Notes: generated by a model not told the origin, from the letters alone. A DNA stretch of 64,000 nt from Sipunculus nudus (GCA_026874595.1 CM049318.1:567241-631240); one strand, 5' to 3'. Counted from the first letter of the stretch, positions 12,881 through 27,859 are shown. Program-made: numbers and translations.

Positions 12881-14794
12881 CACGGCGATGAAATAAAGTA
12901 ATGACAAGTTAAGTCTGCGCGCACTATGACGAGGTGATATAGTAATTGCAAGTGCAGCACGGCGATGAGAAAAAGTTATGACAAGTAAAGGCAGCGTGCA
13001 GCATGGCGATGAAATAAAGCAACGACAATTAAAGGCAACGTGGAGCACAGCGATGAGATATAGTAATGGCAAGTGCAGCACTGCGATGAGATACAGTAAT
13101 GACAAGTAAAGGTAGCATGCAGCAGAGGGAGGAGATATAGTAAAGACAAGTAAAGGCAGCGTGCAGCAGGGCGAGGAGATATAGTAAAGACATGTAAAGG
13201 CAGCGTGCAGCACTGCGTTGAGATATAGTAAGGACAAGTAAAGTCAGTGTGCAGCACGGCGATGAGATATAGTAATTAAAAGTAAAGGCAGCGTGCAGCA
13301 TAGCGAGGAGATATAGTATAGACAAGTAAATGCAGCGTGCAGCACAGCGAGGAGATGTAGTGACGACAAGTAAATTCAGCGTGCAGCAGGGCGAGGAGGT
13401 ACGATGAAATAAAGCAATGACAATTGAAGGCAGCCTGGAACACGGCGATGAGATATAGTAATGGCAAGTGCAGCACGACGATGAGATAAAGTTATGACGA
13501 GTAAAGACAGCGTGCAGCATGGCGATGAAATAAAGCAATGACAATTAAATGCAGCGTGGGACACGGCGATGAGGTATAGTAATGGCAAGTGCAGCACGGC
13601 GATGAGATCAAGTTATGACGAGTAAAGACAGCGTGCAGCATGGCGATGAAATAAAGCAATGACAATTAAATGCAGCGTGGAACACGGCGATTAGATATAG
13701 TAATGGCAAGTGTAGCACGGCGGTGAGATCAAGTTATGACGAGTAAAGAGAGCGTGCAGCATGGCGATGAAATAAAGCAACGACAAGTAAAGGCAGCGTG
13801 GAACACGGCGATGAGACATAGTAATGACAAGTAAAGTCAGCGTGCAGCATGACGAGGAGGTATAGTAATGACAAGTAAAGGCAGCATGCAGCATGACGAG
13901 GAGGTATAGTAAAGACAAGTATAGGTAGCGTGCAGCAGAGCGAGGAGGTATAGTACCGGGAAGTAAAGAAGCGTGCAGCACGGCGAGGAGATATAGTAAA
14001 AACAAGTAAAGACAGTGTGCAGCACGGCCATGAGATATAGTAATGGCAAGTGCAGCACTGCGATGAGATATAGTAATGACAAGTAAAGAAAGAGTGCAGC
14101 ACGGCCTGGAGATAAAGTACTGGCAGGAAAAGGCAGCGTGCAGTACGGCAGTGAGATATAGTAAAGACATGTAAAGGCAGCGTGCAGCACTGCGTTGAGA
14201 TATAGTAATGACAAGTAAAGGCAGCATGCAGCATGACGAGGAGGTATAGTAAAGACAAGTATAGGTAGCGTGCAGCAGAGCGAGGAGGTATAGTACCGGG
14301 AAGTAAAGAAGCGTGCAGCACGGCGAGGAGATAAAGTACTGGCAAGTAAAGGCAGTGTGCAGCATGTCAGTGAGATAAAGCAATGACAAGTAAAGACAGC
14401 GTGCAGTACGGCCATCTGATATAGTAATGACAAGTGCAGCACGGCGATGAGATATAGTAAAAACAAGTAAAGACAGTGTGCAGCACGGCCATGAGATATA
14501 GTAATGGCAAGTGCAGCTCTGCGATGAGATATAGAAATGACAAGTAAAGAAAGAGTGCAGCACGGCGTGGAGATAAAGTACTGGCAGGAAAAGGCAGCGT
14601 GCAGTACGGCAGTGAGATATAGTAATGGGAATTATAGGCAGCGTGCAGTACGACGAGGAGGTAAAGCAGAGACAAGTAAAGGCAGCGTGCAGCTCGGTGA
14701 TGAGATAAAGTAAAGACAAGTAAAGGCAGCTTGCAGCATGGAAGGAGGTATAGTAATGACAAGTAAAGGCAGCGTACAGCACGGCGATGAGATC

Positions 14795-15320
14795 ATTGAT
14801 TTCAGCTCAGTCTCTAACACTATCCTTCCCCATGAATTAATCGGAAAACTATCAGAACTGGTCTTAATATTAACATGTGTAACTGAACCTTAGACTTTTT
14901 AACAAGTCGGCTTCAGGTGGTTAAGATTGGCAACATTATTTCCGAAGAATTGGTCTTAAACACTGGAGCAACCCAAGGTTGTGTGCTTTCACCAAAATTG
15001 TTCTCTCAATTCACCTATGACCGTGTCTCTTCTTCTGATGATTGCCTCATTGTAAAATTTACAGATGACACAACAGTTTCTGGGCTCATCCCGGGAAATA
15101 ACGAAAGTGTTTACCGCAATGAAATTAAAACTTTAACTTCGTGATGCTCTTAAAATAATCTGGAGTTAAATGTAAAGAAACCAAGGAGATGATAATTGAA
15201 TTTAGACGGAAGAAAACTGAAATATTACCCTTGGTAATTGACGGCTCCGAGGTTGAAATCGTTGACTGTTTTAATTTTTTAAGAATTTTTTATTTCTTCT
15301 GATTTGAAGAGGAGACATAG
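14795..15320 (+). pseudogene. Fossil RT fragment, island 4 (type B)
   Basis: Open piece 14917-15144. A 1-bp deletion in the GGG after 'gaact' (about 14859) adds a frameshift upstream of the shared TGA. It otherwise follows island 3, including cccatgaattaatc. Confidence 0.9.
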
Positions 15321-16313
15321 CACGGCGATGAAATAAAGTAATGACAGGTTAAGTCTGCGCGCACTATGACGATGAGATATAGTAATGGCAAGTGCAGCAC
15401 ATCGATGAGATAAAGTTATGACGAGTAAAGACAGCGTGCAGCATGGCTATGAAATAAAGCAATGACAATTAAATGCAGCGTGGAACACGGCGATGAGATA
15501 TAGTAATGGCAAGTGCAGCACGGCGTTGAGATCAAGTTATGACGAGTAAAGAGAGCGTGCAGCATGGCGATGAAATAAAGCAACGACAAGTAAAGGCAGC
15601 ACGGAACACGGCGATGAGACATAGTAATGACAGGTAAAGTCAGCGTGCAGCATGACGAGGAGGTATAGTAATGACAAGTAAAGGCAGCGTGCAGCACGGC
15701 GTTGAGATATAGTAATGACAAGTAAAGGTAGCATGCAGCAGAAGGAGGAGATATAGTAAAGACAAGTAAAGGAAGCGTGCAGCAGGGCGAGGAGATATAG
15801 TAAAGACATGTAAAGGCAGCGTGCAGCACTGCGTTGAGATATAGTAAGGACAAGTAAAGTCAGCGTGCAGTACGGGGAGGAGGTATAGTAATGACAAGTA
15901 AAGGTAGCGTGCAGCAGGGCGAGGAGATATAGTAAAGACATGTAAAGGCAGCGTGCAGCACTGCGTTGAGATATAGTAAGGACAAGTAAAGTCAGCGTGC
16001 AGCACGGCGATGAGATATAGTAATGAAAAGTGCAGCACTGCGATGAGATATAGAAATGACAAGTAAAGAAAGAGTGCAGCACGGCGTGGAGATAAAGTAC
16101 TGGCAGGAAAAGGCAGCGTGCAGTACGGCAGTGAGATATAGTAATGGGAATTATAGGCAGCGTGCAGTACGACGAGGAGGTAAAGCAGAGACAAGTAAAG
16201 GCAGCGTGCAGCTCGGTGATGAGATAAAGTAAAGACAAGTAAAGGCAGCTTGCAGCATGGAAGGAGGTATAGTAATGACAAGTAAAGGCAGCGTACAGCA
16301 CGGCGATGAGATC

Positions 16314-16840
16314 ATTGATTTCAGCTCAGTCTCTAACACTATCCTTCCCCATGAATTAATCGGAAAACTATCAGAACTGGGTCTTAATATTACCATGTGT
16401 AACTGAACCTTAGACTTTTTAACAAGTCGGCCTCAGGTGGTTAAGATTGGCAACATTATTTCCGAAGAATTGGTCTTAAACACTGGAGCAACCCAAGGTT
16501 GTGTGCTTTCACCAAAATTGTTCTCTCAATTCACCTATGACCGTGTCTCTTCTTCTGATGATTGCCTCATTGTAAAATTTACAGATGACACAACAGTTTC
16601 TGGGCTCATCCCGGGAAATAACGAAAGTGTTTACCGCAATGAAATTAAAACTTTAACTTCGTGATGCTCTTAAAATAATCTGGAGTTAAATGTAAAGAAA
16701 CCAAGGAGATGATAATTGAATTTAGACAGAAGAAAACTGAAATATTACCCTTGGTAATTGACGGCTCCGAGGTTGAAATCGTTGACTGTTTTAATTTTTT
16801 AAGAATTTTTTATTTCTTCTGATTTGAAGAGGAGACATAG
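16314..16840 (+). pseudogene. Fossil RT fragment, island 5 (type B)
   Basis: Open piece 16437-16664. Private changes are ttaccatgtgt and tttagacagaag. It lies only 1,519 bp after island 4 and has similar satellite flanks on both sides, so it was probably copied together with them. Confidence 0.9.
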
Positions 16841-19059
16841 CACGGCGATGAAATAAAGTAATGACAGGTTAAGTCTGCGCGCACTATGACGATGAGATAT
16901 AGTAATGGCAAGTGCAGCACGGCGATGAGATAAAGTTATGACGAGTAAAGAGAGCGTGCAGCATGGCTATGAAATAAAGCAATGACAATTAAATGCAGCG
17001 TGGAACACGGCGATGAGATATAGTAATGGCAAGTGCAGCACGGCGATGAGATCAAGTTACGACGAGTAAAGACAGCGTGCAGCATGGCGATGAAATAAAG
17101 CAATGACAATTAAATGCAGCGTGGAACACGGCGATTAGATATAGTAATGGCAAGTGTAGCACGGCGATGAGATCAAGTTATGACGAGTAAAGAGAGCGTG
17201 CAGCATGGCGATGAAATAAAGCAACGACAAGTAAAGGCAGCGTGGAACACGGCGATGAGACATAGTAATGACAAGTAAAGTCAGCGTGCAGCATGACGAG
17301 GAGGTATAGTAATGACAAGTAAAGGCAGCGTGCAGCATGAGGAGGAGGTATTGTAAAGACAAGTAAAGGTAGCGAGCAGCACGGCGATGAGACATAGTGA
17401 CGACAAGTAAAAGGCAGCGTGCAGCACGGTAAGGAGGTATAAAAATGAAAAGTAAACGTAGCGTGCAGCATGGGGAGAAGGTATAGTAATGAAAAGTAAA
17501 GGCAGCGTGCAGCACGGCGTTGAGATATAGTAAGGACAAGTAAAGTCAGCGTGCAGTACGGGGAGGAGGTATAGTAATGACAAGTAAAGGTAGCGTGCAG
17601 CATAGCGAGGAGATAAAGTATAGACAAGCAAAGGTAGCGTGCAGCACGACGATGACATATAGTAATGAAAAATAAAGGCAGCTTGCAGCACGGCGATGAG
17701 ACATAGTTATTACAAGTAAAGGCAGCGAGCAGCACGGCGTAGAGATATAGTAATGACAAGTGCAGCACGGGGATGAGATACAGTAATGACAAGTAAAGGC
17801 ATAGTGGAGCATGGAGAGGAGACACAGTAATGAAAAGTATAGGCAGCGTGCAGCATGTTGAGGAAATACAGTACTGACAATTAAAGGCAGCGTGCAGCAC
17901 GGCGAGGAGGTATAGTAAAGACAAGTAAGGCATAGTGGAGCATGGAGAGGAGACACAGTAATGAAAAGTATAGGCAGCGTGCAGCATGTTGAAGAAATAC
18001 AGTACTGACAATTAAAGGCAGCGTGCAGCACGCCGAGGAGCTATAGTACCGGGAAGTAAAGAAGCGTGCAGCAAGGCGAGGAGATAAAGTACTGGTAAGT
18101 AAAGGCAGCGTGCAGCACGGCAGTGAGATATAGCAATGACAAGTAAAGACAGCGTGCAGCAGGGCGAGGAGGTATAGTAATGAAAAGTAAAGGAAACGTG
18201 CAGCATAGTGAGGAGATATAGTATAGACAAGAAAAGCCAGCGTGCAGCACGGCGATGAGACATAGTAATGACGAGTAAAGACAGCGTGCAGCATGGCGAT
18301 GAAATAAAGCAACGACAGTTAAAGGCAACGTGGAGCACAGAGATGAGATATAGTAATGGCAAGTGCAACGGCGATGAGATACAGTAATGACAAGTATAGG
18401 CATAGTGGAGCATGGAGAGGAGAGACAGTAATGTAAAGTATAGGCAGAGTGCAGCATGTTGAGGAGATATAGTACTGACAATTAAAGGTAGCGTGCAGCA
18501 TAGCGAGGAGATATAGTATAGACAAGTAAAGGCAGCGTGCAGCACTGCGTTGAGATATAGTAAGGACAAGTAAAGTCAGCGTGCAGCACGGCGATGAGAT
18601 ATAGTAATGAAAAGTAAAGGCAGCGTGCAGCATAGCGAGGAGATATAGTATAGACAAGTAAAGGCAGCGTGCAGCACAGCGATGAGATATAGTAATGAAA
18701 AGTAAAGGCAGCGTGCAGCATAGCGAGGAGATATATTATAGACAAGTAAAGGCAGCGTGCAGCACGGCGTTGAGATATAGTAATGACAAGTAAAGGTAGC
18801 ATGCAGCAGAGGGAGGAGATATAGTAAAGAGAAGTAAAGGCAGCGTGCAGCAGGGCGAGGAGATATAGTAAAGACATGTAAAGGCAGCGTGCAGCACTGC
18901 GTTGAGATATAGTAAGGACAAGTAAAGTCAGCGTGCAGCACGGCGATGAGATATAGTAATGAAAATTAAGGCAGCGTGCACCATAGCAAGGAGATATAGT
19001 ATAGACAAGTAAAGGCAGCGTGCAGCAAGGCGAGGAGATAAAGTACTGGCAAGTAAAGG

Positions 19060-21490
19060 CAGCGTTTAGCACGGCAGTGAGATATAGCAATGACAAGTAA
19101 AGACAGCGTACAGCAGGGCGAGGAGGTATAGTAATGAAAAGTAAAGGAAGCGTGCAGCATAGCGATGAGATATAGTATAGACAAGTAAAGCCAGCGTGCA
19201 GCACGGCGATGAGACATAGTAATGACAAGTAAAGACAGCGTGCAGCATGGCGATGAGATCATTGATTTCAGCTCAGTCTCTAACACTATCCTTCCCCATA
19301 AATTAATCGGAAAACTATCAGAACTGGGTCTTAATATTAACATGTGTAACTGAACCTTAGACTTTTTAACAAGTCGGCCTCAGGTGGTTAAGATTGGCAA
19401 CATTATTTCCGAAGAATTGGTCTTAAACACTGGAGCAACCCAAGGTTGTGTGCTTTCACCAAAATTGTTCTCTCAATTCACCTATGACCGTGTCTCTTCT
19501 TCTGATGATTGCCTCATTGTAAAATTTACAGATGACACAACAGTTTCTGGGCTCATCCCGGGAAATAACGAAAGTGTTTACCGCAATGAAATTAAAACTT
19601 TAACTTCGTGATGCTCTTAAAATAATCTGGAGTTAAATGTAAAGAAACCAAGGAGATGATAATTGAAATTAGATGGAAGAAAACTGAAATATTACCCTTG
19701 GTAATTGACGGCTCCGAGGTTGAAATCGTTGACTGTTTTAATTTTTTAAGAATTTTTTATTTCTTCTGATTTGAAGAGGAGACATAGCACGGCGATGAAA
19801 TAAAGTAATGACAGGTTAAGTCTGCGCGCACTATGACGAGGTGATATAGTAATGGCAAGTGCAGCACGGCGATGATAAAAAGTTAGGACAAGTAAAGACA
19901 GCGTGCAGCATGGCGATGAAATAAAGCAACGACAATTAAAGGCAACGTGGAGCACAGCGATGAGATATAGTAATGGCAAGTGCAGCACTGCGATGAGATA
20001 CAGTAATGACAAGTAAAGGCATAGTGGAGCATTGAGAGGAGACACAGTAATGAAAAGTATAGGCAGCGTGCAACATGTTGAGGAAATACAGTACTGACAA
20101 TTAAAATCAGCGTGCAGCACGGCGAGGAGGTATAGTAAAGACAAGTGAAGACAGCGTGCAGCACGGCGTTGAGATATAGTAAAGACAAGTAAAAGTAGCG
20201 TGCAGCACGGCGATGAGACATAGTGAAGACAAGTAGAGGCAGCGTGCAGCACGGCAAGGAGGTATAATAATGAAAAGTAAAGGCAGCGTGCAGCACAGCG
20301 TTGAGATATAGTAATGACAAGTAAAGGTAGCATGCAGCAGAGGGAGGAGACATAGTAAAGACAAGTAAAGGCAGCGTGCAGCAGGGCGAGGAGATATAGT
20401 AAAGACATGTAAAGGCAGCGTGCAGCACTGCGTTGAGATATAGTAAGGACAAGTAAAGTCAGCGTGCAGCACGGCGATGAGATATAGTAATGAAAAGTAA
20501 AGGCAGCGTGCAGCATAGCGAGGAGATATAATATAGATAGATAAAAGAAAGCGTGCAGCACGGCGATGAGACATAGTTATGACAAGTAAAGGCAGCGTGC
20601 AGCACAGCGAGGAGATGTAGTGACGACAAGTAAATTCAGCGTGCAGCAGGGCGAGGAGGTATGATGAAATAAAGCAATAACAATTGAAGGCAGCCTGGAA
20701 CACGGCGATGAGATATAGTAATGGCAAGTGCAGCACGGCGATGAGGTATAGTAAAAACAAGTAAAGACAGCGTGCAGCATGGCTATGAAATAAAGCAATG
20801 ACAATTAAATGCAGCGTGGAACACGGCGATGAGGTATAGTAATGGCAAGTGCAGCACGGCGATGAGATCAAGTTATGACGAGTAAAATCAGCGTGTAGCA
20901 TGGCGATGAAATAAAGCAATGACAATTAAATGCAGCGTGGAACACGGCGATTAGATATAGTAATGGCAAGTGTAGCACGGCGATGAGATCAAGTTATGAC
21001 GAGTAAAGAGAGCGTGCAGCATGGCGATGAAATAAAGCAACGACAAGTAAAGGCAGCTTGGAACACGGCGATGAGACATAGTAATGACAAGTAAAGTCAG
21101 CGTGCAGCATGACGAGGAGGTATAGTAATGACAAGTAAAGGCAGCATGCAGCATGAGAAGGAGGTATAGTAAAGACAAGTAAAGACAGCTTGCAGCATGG
21201 CAAGGAGGTATAGTAATGACAAGTAAAGGTAGCATGCAGCAGAGGGAGGAGATATAGTAAAGACAAGTAATGGTAGCGTGCAGCACGGCGATGAGACATA
21301 GTGACGACAAGTAAAGGCAGCGTGCAGCACGGCAAGGAGGTATAATAATGAAAAGTAAATGCAGCGTGCAGCTCGGTGATGAGATAAATTAAAGACAAGT
21401 AAAGGCAGCTTGCAGCATGGCAAGGAGGTATAGTAATGACAAGTAAAGGTAGCATGCAGCAGAGGGAGGAGATAAAGTAAGGACAAGTAA
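19060..21490. repeat. 2.43-kb duplication, left copy
   Basis: This stretch matches 21494-23870 with an offset of 2,434 bp up to about 20100. After that the offset is 2,390 bp, because one 44-bp monomer is missing from the right copy. It includes RT island 6. The two copies also differ by a small deletion near 23706 (gtaaagaagcacgg). Confidence 0.85.
19261..19787 (+). pseudogene. Fossil RT fragment, island 6 (type B)
   Basis: Open piece 19384-19611. It has type B markers in the coding core but cccataaattaatc at the left, as in type A. It shares ttgaaattagatgg with island 7 only. Confidence 0.9.
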
Positions 21491-21493
21491 AAG

Positions 21494-23870
21494 CAGCGTT
21501 TAGCACGGCAGTGAGATATAGCAATGACAAGTAAAGACAGCGTACAGCAGGGCGAGGAGGTATAGTAATGAAAAGTAAAGGAAGCGTGCAGCATAGCGAT
21601 GAGATATAGTATAGACAAGTAAAGCCAGCGTGCAGCACGGCGATGAGACATAGTAATGACAAGTAAAGACAGCGTGCAGCATGGCGATGAGATCATTGAT
21701 TTCAGCTCAGTCTCTAACACTATCCTTCCCCATAAATTAATCGGAAAACTATCAGAACTGGGTCTTAATATTAACATGTGTAACTGAACCTTAGACTTTT
21801 TAACAAGTCGGCCTCAGGTGGTTAAGATTGGCAACATTATTTCCGAAGAATTGGTCTTAAACACTGGAGCAACCCAAGGTTGTGTGCTTTCACCAAAATT
21901 GTTCTCTCAATTCACCTATGACCGTGTCTCTTCTTCTGATGATTGCCTCATTGTAAAATTTACAGATGACACAACAGTTTCTGGGCTCATCCCGGGAAAT
22001 AACGAAAGTGTTTACCGCAATGAAATTAAAACTTTAACTTCGTGATGCTCTTAAAATAATCTGGAGTTAAATGTAAAGAAACCAAGGAGATGATAATTGA
22101 AATTAGATGGAAGAAAACTGAAATATTACCCTTGGTAATTGACGGCTCCGAGGTTGAAATCGTTGACTGTTTTAATTTTTTAAGAATTTTTTATTTCTTC
22201 TGATTTGAAGAGGAGACATAGCACGGCGATGAAATAAAGTAATGACAGGTTAAGTCTGCGCGCACTATGACGAGGTGATATAGTAATGGCAAGTGCAGCA
22301 CGGCGATGATAAAAAGTTAGGACAAGTAAAGACAGCGTGCAGCATGGCGATGAAATAAAGCAACGACAATTAAAGGCAACGTGGAGCACAGCGATGAGAT
22401 ATAGTAATGGCAAGTGCAGCACTGCGATGAGATACAGTAATGACAAGTAAAGGCATAGTGGAGCATTGAGAGGAGACACAGTAATGAAAAGTATAGGCAG
22501 CGTGCAACATGTTGAGGAAATACAGTACTGACAATTAAAAGCAGCGTGCAGCACGGCGTTGAGATATAGTAAAGACAAGTAAAAGTAGCGTGCAGCACGG
22601 CGATGAGACATAGTGAAGACAAGTAGAGGCAGCGTGCAGCACGGCAAGGAGGTATAATAATGAAAAGTAAAGGCAGCGTGCAGCACAGCGTTGAGATATA
22701 GTAATGACAAGTAAAGGTAGCATGCAGCAGAGGGAGGAGACATAGTAAAGACAAGTAAAGGCAGCGTGCAGCAGGGCGAGGAGATATAGTAAAGACATGT
22801 AAAGGCAGCGTGCAGCACTGCGTTGAGATATAGTAAGGACAAGTAAAGTCAGCGTGCAGCACGGCGATGAGATATAGTAATGAAAAGTAAAGGCAGCGTG
22901 CAGCATAGCGAGGAGATATAATATAGATAGATAAAAGAAAGCGTGCAGCACGGCGATGAGACATAGTTATGACAAGTAAAGGCAGCGTGCAGCACAGCGA
23001 GGAGATGTAGTGACGACAAGTAAATTCAGCGTGCAGCAGGGCGAGGAGGTATGATGAAATAAAGCAATAACAATTGAAGGCAGCCTGGAACACGGCGATG
23101 AGATATAGTAATGGCAAGTGCAGCACGGCGATGAGATATAGTAAAAACAAGTAAAGACAGCGTGCAGCATGGCTATGAAATAAAGCAATGACAATTAAAT
23201 GCAGCGTGGAACACGGCGATGAGGTATAGTAATGGCAAGTGCAGCACGGCGATGAGATCAAGTTATGACGAGTAAAATCAGCGTGTAGCATGGCGATGAA
23301 ATAAAGCAATGACAATTAAATGCAGCGTGGAACACGGCGATTAGATATAGTAATGGCAAGTGTAGCACGGCGATGAGATCAAGTTATGACGAGTAAAGAG
23401 AGCGTGCAGCATGGCGATGAAATAAAGCAACGACAAGTAAAGGCAGCTTGGAACACGGCGATGAGACATAGTAATGACAAGTAAAGTCAGCGTGCAGCAT
23501 GACGAGGAGGTATAGTAATGACAAGTAAAGGCAGCATGCAGCATGAGAAGGAGGTATAGTAAAGACAAGTAAAGGCAGCTTGCAGCATGGCAAGGAGGTA
23601 TAGTAATGACAAGTAAAGGTAGCATGCAGCAGAGGGAGGAGATATAGTAAAGACAAGTAATGGTAGCGTGCAGCACGGCGATGAGACATAGTGACGACAA
23701 GTAAAGAAGCACGGCAAGGAGGTATAATAATGAAAAGTAAATGCAGCGTGCAGCTCGGTGATGAGATAAATTAAAGACAAGTAAAGGCAGCTTGCAGCAT
23801 GGCAAGGAGGTATAGTAATGACAAGTAAAGGTAGCATGCAGCAGAGGGAGGAGATAAAGTAAGGACAAGT
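21494..23870. repeat. 2.43-kb duplication, right copy
   Basis: Partner of 19060-21490 with RT island 7. Loss of one whole 44-bp monomer between about 22535 and 22555 is a direct record of slippage or unequal exchange by one unit. Confidence 0.85.
21695..22221 (+). pseudogene. Fossil RT fragment, island 7 (type B)
   Basis: Open piece 21818-22045. Duplicate of island 6 within the 2.43-kb repeat; no difference was noticed. Confidence 0.9.
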
Positions 23871-26020
23871 AAAGTCAGCGTGCAGCACGGCGTTGAGATA
23901 TAGTAATGACAAGTAAAGTCAGCTTGCAGCATAGCGAGGAGATATAGTAAAGACATGTTAAGGCAGCGTGCAGCACTGGGTTGAGATATAGTAAGGACAA
24001 GTAAAGTCAGCGTGCAGCACGGCGATGAGATATAGTAATGAAAAGTAAAGGCAGCGTGCAGCATAGCGAGGAGATATAGTATAGACAAGTAAAGGCAGCG
24101 TGCAGCACGGCGATTAGACACAGTTATGACAAGTAAAGGCAGCGTGCAGCACGGCGAGGAGATGTAGTGACGACAAGTAAATTCAGGGTGCAGTAGGGCG
24201 AGGAGGTACGATGAAATAAAGCAATGACAATTGAAGGCAGCCTGGAACACGGCGATGAGATATAGTAATGGCAAGTGCAGCACGGCGATGAGATAAAGTT
24301 ATGACGAGTAAAGACAGCGTACAGCATGGCTATGAAATAAAGCAATGACAATTAAATGCAGCGTGGAACACGAGATATAGTAAGGACAAGTAAAGTCAGC
24401 GTGCAGTAGGGCGAGGTGATATAGTAAAGACAAGTAAAGACAGCGTGCAGCAGGGCGATGAGACATAGTAATGACGAGTAAAGACAGCGTGCAGCATGGC
24501 GATGAAATAAACCAACGACAATTAAAGGCAACGTGGAGCACAGAGATGAGATATAGTAATGGCAAGTGCAGCACGGCGATGAGATACAGTAATGACAAGT
24601 AAAGGCATAGTGGAGCATGGAGAGGAGAGACAGTAATGTAAAGTATAGGCAGCGTGCAGCATGTTGAGGAAATACAGTACTGACAAATTAAGGCAGCGTG
24701 CAGCACGGCGAGGAGGTATAGTAAAGACAAGTAAAGACAGCGTGCAGCACTGCGTTAAGATATAGTAGAGAAAAGTAAAGGAAGCGTGCAGCATAGCGAG
24801 GAGATAAAGTATAGACAAGTAAAGACAGCGTACAGCAGGGCGAGGAGGTATAGTAATGAAAAGTAAAGGAAGCGTGCAGCATAGCGAGGAGATATAGTAT
24901 AGACAAGTAAAGCTGGTGTGCAGCACGGCGATGAGACATAGTAATGACAAGTAAAGACAGCGTGCAGCATGGCGATATAATAAAGCAACGACAATTAAAG
25001 GCAGCGTGGAACACGGCGATGAGATAAAGCAATGACAAGTTAAGTCTGCGTGCAGTATGACGAGGTGATATAGTAATGGCAAGTGCAGCACGTCGATGAG
25101 ATAAAGTTATGAGCAGGTTTAGTAATGACAAGTTAAGGCAGCGTGCAGCACGACGAGGAGGTAAAGTACCGGGAAGTAAAGGCAGCGTGCAGCATGGCGT
25201 TGAGATATAGTAATGACAAGTAAAGGCAGCGTGCAGCACGGCGATGAAATAAAGCAATGACAAGTTAAGTCTGCGTGCAGTATGACGAGGTGATATAGTA
25301 AAGACAAGTAAAGTCAACGTGCAGCATGACGAGCAGGTATAGTAATGACAAGTTAAGGCAGCGTGCAGCACGACCAGGAGGTATAGTACCGGGAATTAAA
25401 GGCAGCGTGCAGCACGGCGATGAGATATAGTAATGACAAGTAAAGGCAGCGTGCAGCATGACGAGGCGGTATAGTAATGACAAGTAAAGGCAGCACGCAG
25501 CATGACGAGGAGGTATAGTAAAGACAAGTAAAGGTAGCGTGCAGCAGAGCGAGGAGGTATAATACCGGGAAGTAAAGAAGCGTGCAGCACGGCGAGGAGA
25601 TAAAGTACTGACAAGTAAAGGCAGCGTGCAGCACGGCAGTGAGATATAGCAATGACAAGTAAAGACAGCATGCAGTACGGCGATGAGATATAGTAATGAC
25701 AAGTGCAGCACGGCGATGAGATATGGGAAAAACAAGTAAAGATAGCGTGCAGCACGGCGATGAGATATAGTAATGGCAAGTGCAGCACTGCGATGAGATA
25801 TAGTAATGACAAGTAAAGAAAGCGTGCAGCACACCGTGGAGATATAGTAATGGGAATTATAGGCAGCGTGCAGTACGACGAGGAGGTAAAGAAGAGACAA
25901 GTAAAGGCAGCGTGCAGCTCGCTGATGAGATAAAGTAAAGACAAGTAAAGGCAGCTTGCAGCATGGCAAGGAGGTATAGTAATGACAAGTAAAGGCAGCG
26001 TACAGCACGGCGATGAGATC

Positions 26021-26546
26021 ATTGATTTCAGCTCAGTCTCTAACACTATCCTTCCCCATAAATTATTCGGAAAACTATCAGAACTGGGTCTTAATATTAA
26101 CATGTGTAGTGAACCTTAGACTTTTTAACAAGTCGGCCTCAGGTGGTTAAGATTGGCAACATTATTTCCGAAGAATTGGTCTTAAACACTGGAGCAACCC
26201 AAGGTTGTGTGCTTTCACCAAAATTGTTCTCTCTATTCACATATGACCGTGTCTCTACTTCTGATGATTGCCTCATTGTAAAATTTACAGATGACACAAC
26301 AGTTTCTGGGCTCATCCCGGGAAATAACGAAAGTGTTTACCGCAATGAAATTAAAACTTTAACTTCGTGATGCTCTTAAAATAATCTGGAGTTAAATGTA
26401 AAGAAACCAAGGAGATGATAATTGAATTTAGACGGAAGAAAACTAAAATATTACCCTTGGTAATTGACGGCTCCGAGGTTGAAATCGTTGACTGTTTTAA
26501 TTTTTTAAGAATTTTTTATTTCTTCTTATTTGAAGATGTGACATAG
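26021..26546 (+). pseudogene. Fossil RT fragment, island 8 (A/B intermediate)
   Basis: Open piece 26143-26370. The first part has ctctattcac and gtctctact as in type A. Further on it has acaacagtttc and cccgggaaat as in type B. The region around the shared first stop reads tgtagtgaacc, one base shorter than elsewhere. Private: attattcgg, cttcttatttg. It looks like a recombinant or a surviving intermediate. Confidence 0.88.
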
Positions 26547-27859
26547 CAGGGCGATGAAATAAAGTAATGACAAGTTAAGTCTGCGTGCAGTATGACGAGG
26601 TGATATAGTAATGGCAAGTGCAGCACGGCGATGAGATAAAGTTATGACAAGTTAAGACAGCGTGCAGCATGGCGATGAAATAAAGCAAGGACAATTAAAG
26701 GCAACGTGGAGCACAGCAATGAGATATAGTAATGGCAAGTGCAGCACGGCGATGAGAAACAATAATGACAAGTAAAGGCATAGTGGAGCATGGAGAGGAG
26801 ACACAGTAATGTAAAGTATAGGCAGCGTGCAGCATGTTGAGGAAATACAGTACTGACAATTAAAGGCAGCGTGCAGCACGGCGAGGAGGTATAGTAAAGA
26901 CAAGTAATGACAGCGTGCAGCACGGCGAGTAGATTTGGTAATGACAATTGAGAGCAGCGTGCAGCACGACGAACACGTATAGTTAAGACAAGTAAAGTCA
27001 GCGTGCAGCAGGGCGAGGAGGTATAGTAATGAAAAGTAAAGGAAGCGTGCAGCATAGCGAGGAGATAAAGTATAGACAAGTAAAGCCAGCGTGCAGCACG
27101 GCGATGAGACATAGTAATGACAAGTAAAGGCAGCGTGCAGCACGGCGATGAAATAAAGCAATGACAAGTTAAGTCTGCGTGCAGTATGACGAGGTGATAT
27201 AGTAATGGTAAGTGCAGCACGTCGATGAGATAAAGTTATGACGAATAAAGACAGCGTGCAGCATGGCGATGAAATAAAGCAACGACAATTAAAGGAAGCG
27301 TGGAATACGGCGATGAGATATAGTAATGGCAAGTGCAGCACGGCAATGAAATAAATTTATGACGAGTAAAGACAGCGTGCAGCATGGCGATGAAATAAAG
27401 CAACGACAATTAAAGGAAGCGTGGAATACGGCGATGAGATATAGTAATGGCAAGTGCAGCACGGCAATGAAATAAATTTATGACGAGTAAAGACAGCGTG
27501 CAGCATGGCGATGATATAAAGCAACGACAATTACAGGCAGCGTGGAACACGGCGATGAGATATAGTAATGGCAAGTGCAGCACGGCGACGAGATTTAGTA
27601 ATGATAAGTAAAGACAGCGTGCAGCACGACGAGGAGGTATAGTAATGACAATTAAAGTCAGCGTGCAGCAGGGCAGTGAGATATAGTAATTGGAATTATA
27701 GGCAGCGTGCATTACGACGAGGAGGTAAAGCAGAGACAAGTAAAGACAGTGTGCAGCGCGGTGATGAGATAAAGTAAAGACAAGTAAAGGCAGCTTGCAG
27801 CATGGCAAGGAGGTATAGTAATGACAAGTATAGGCAGCGTACAGCACGGCGATGAGATC

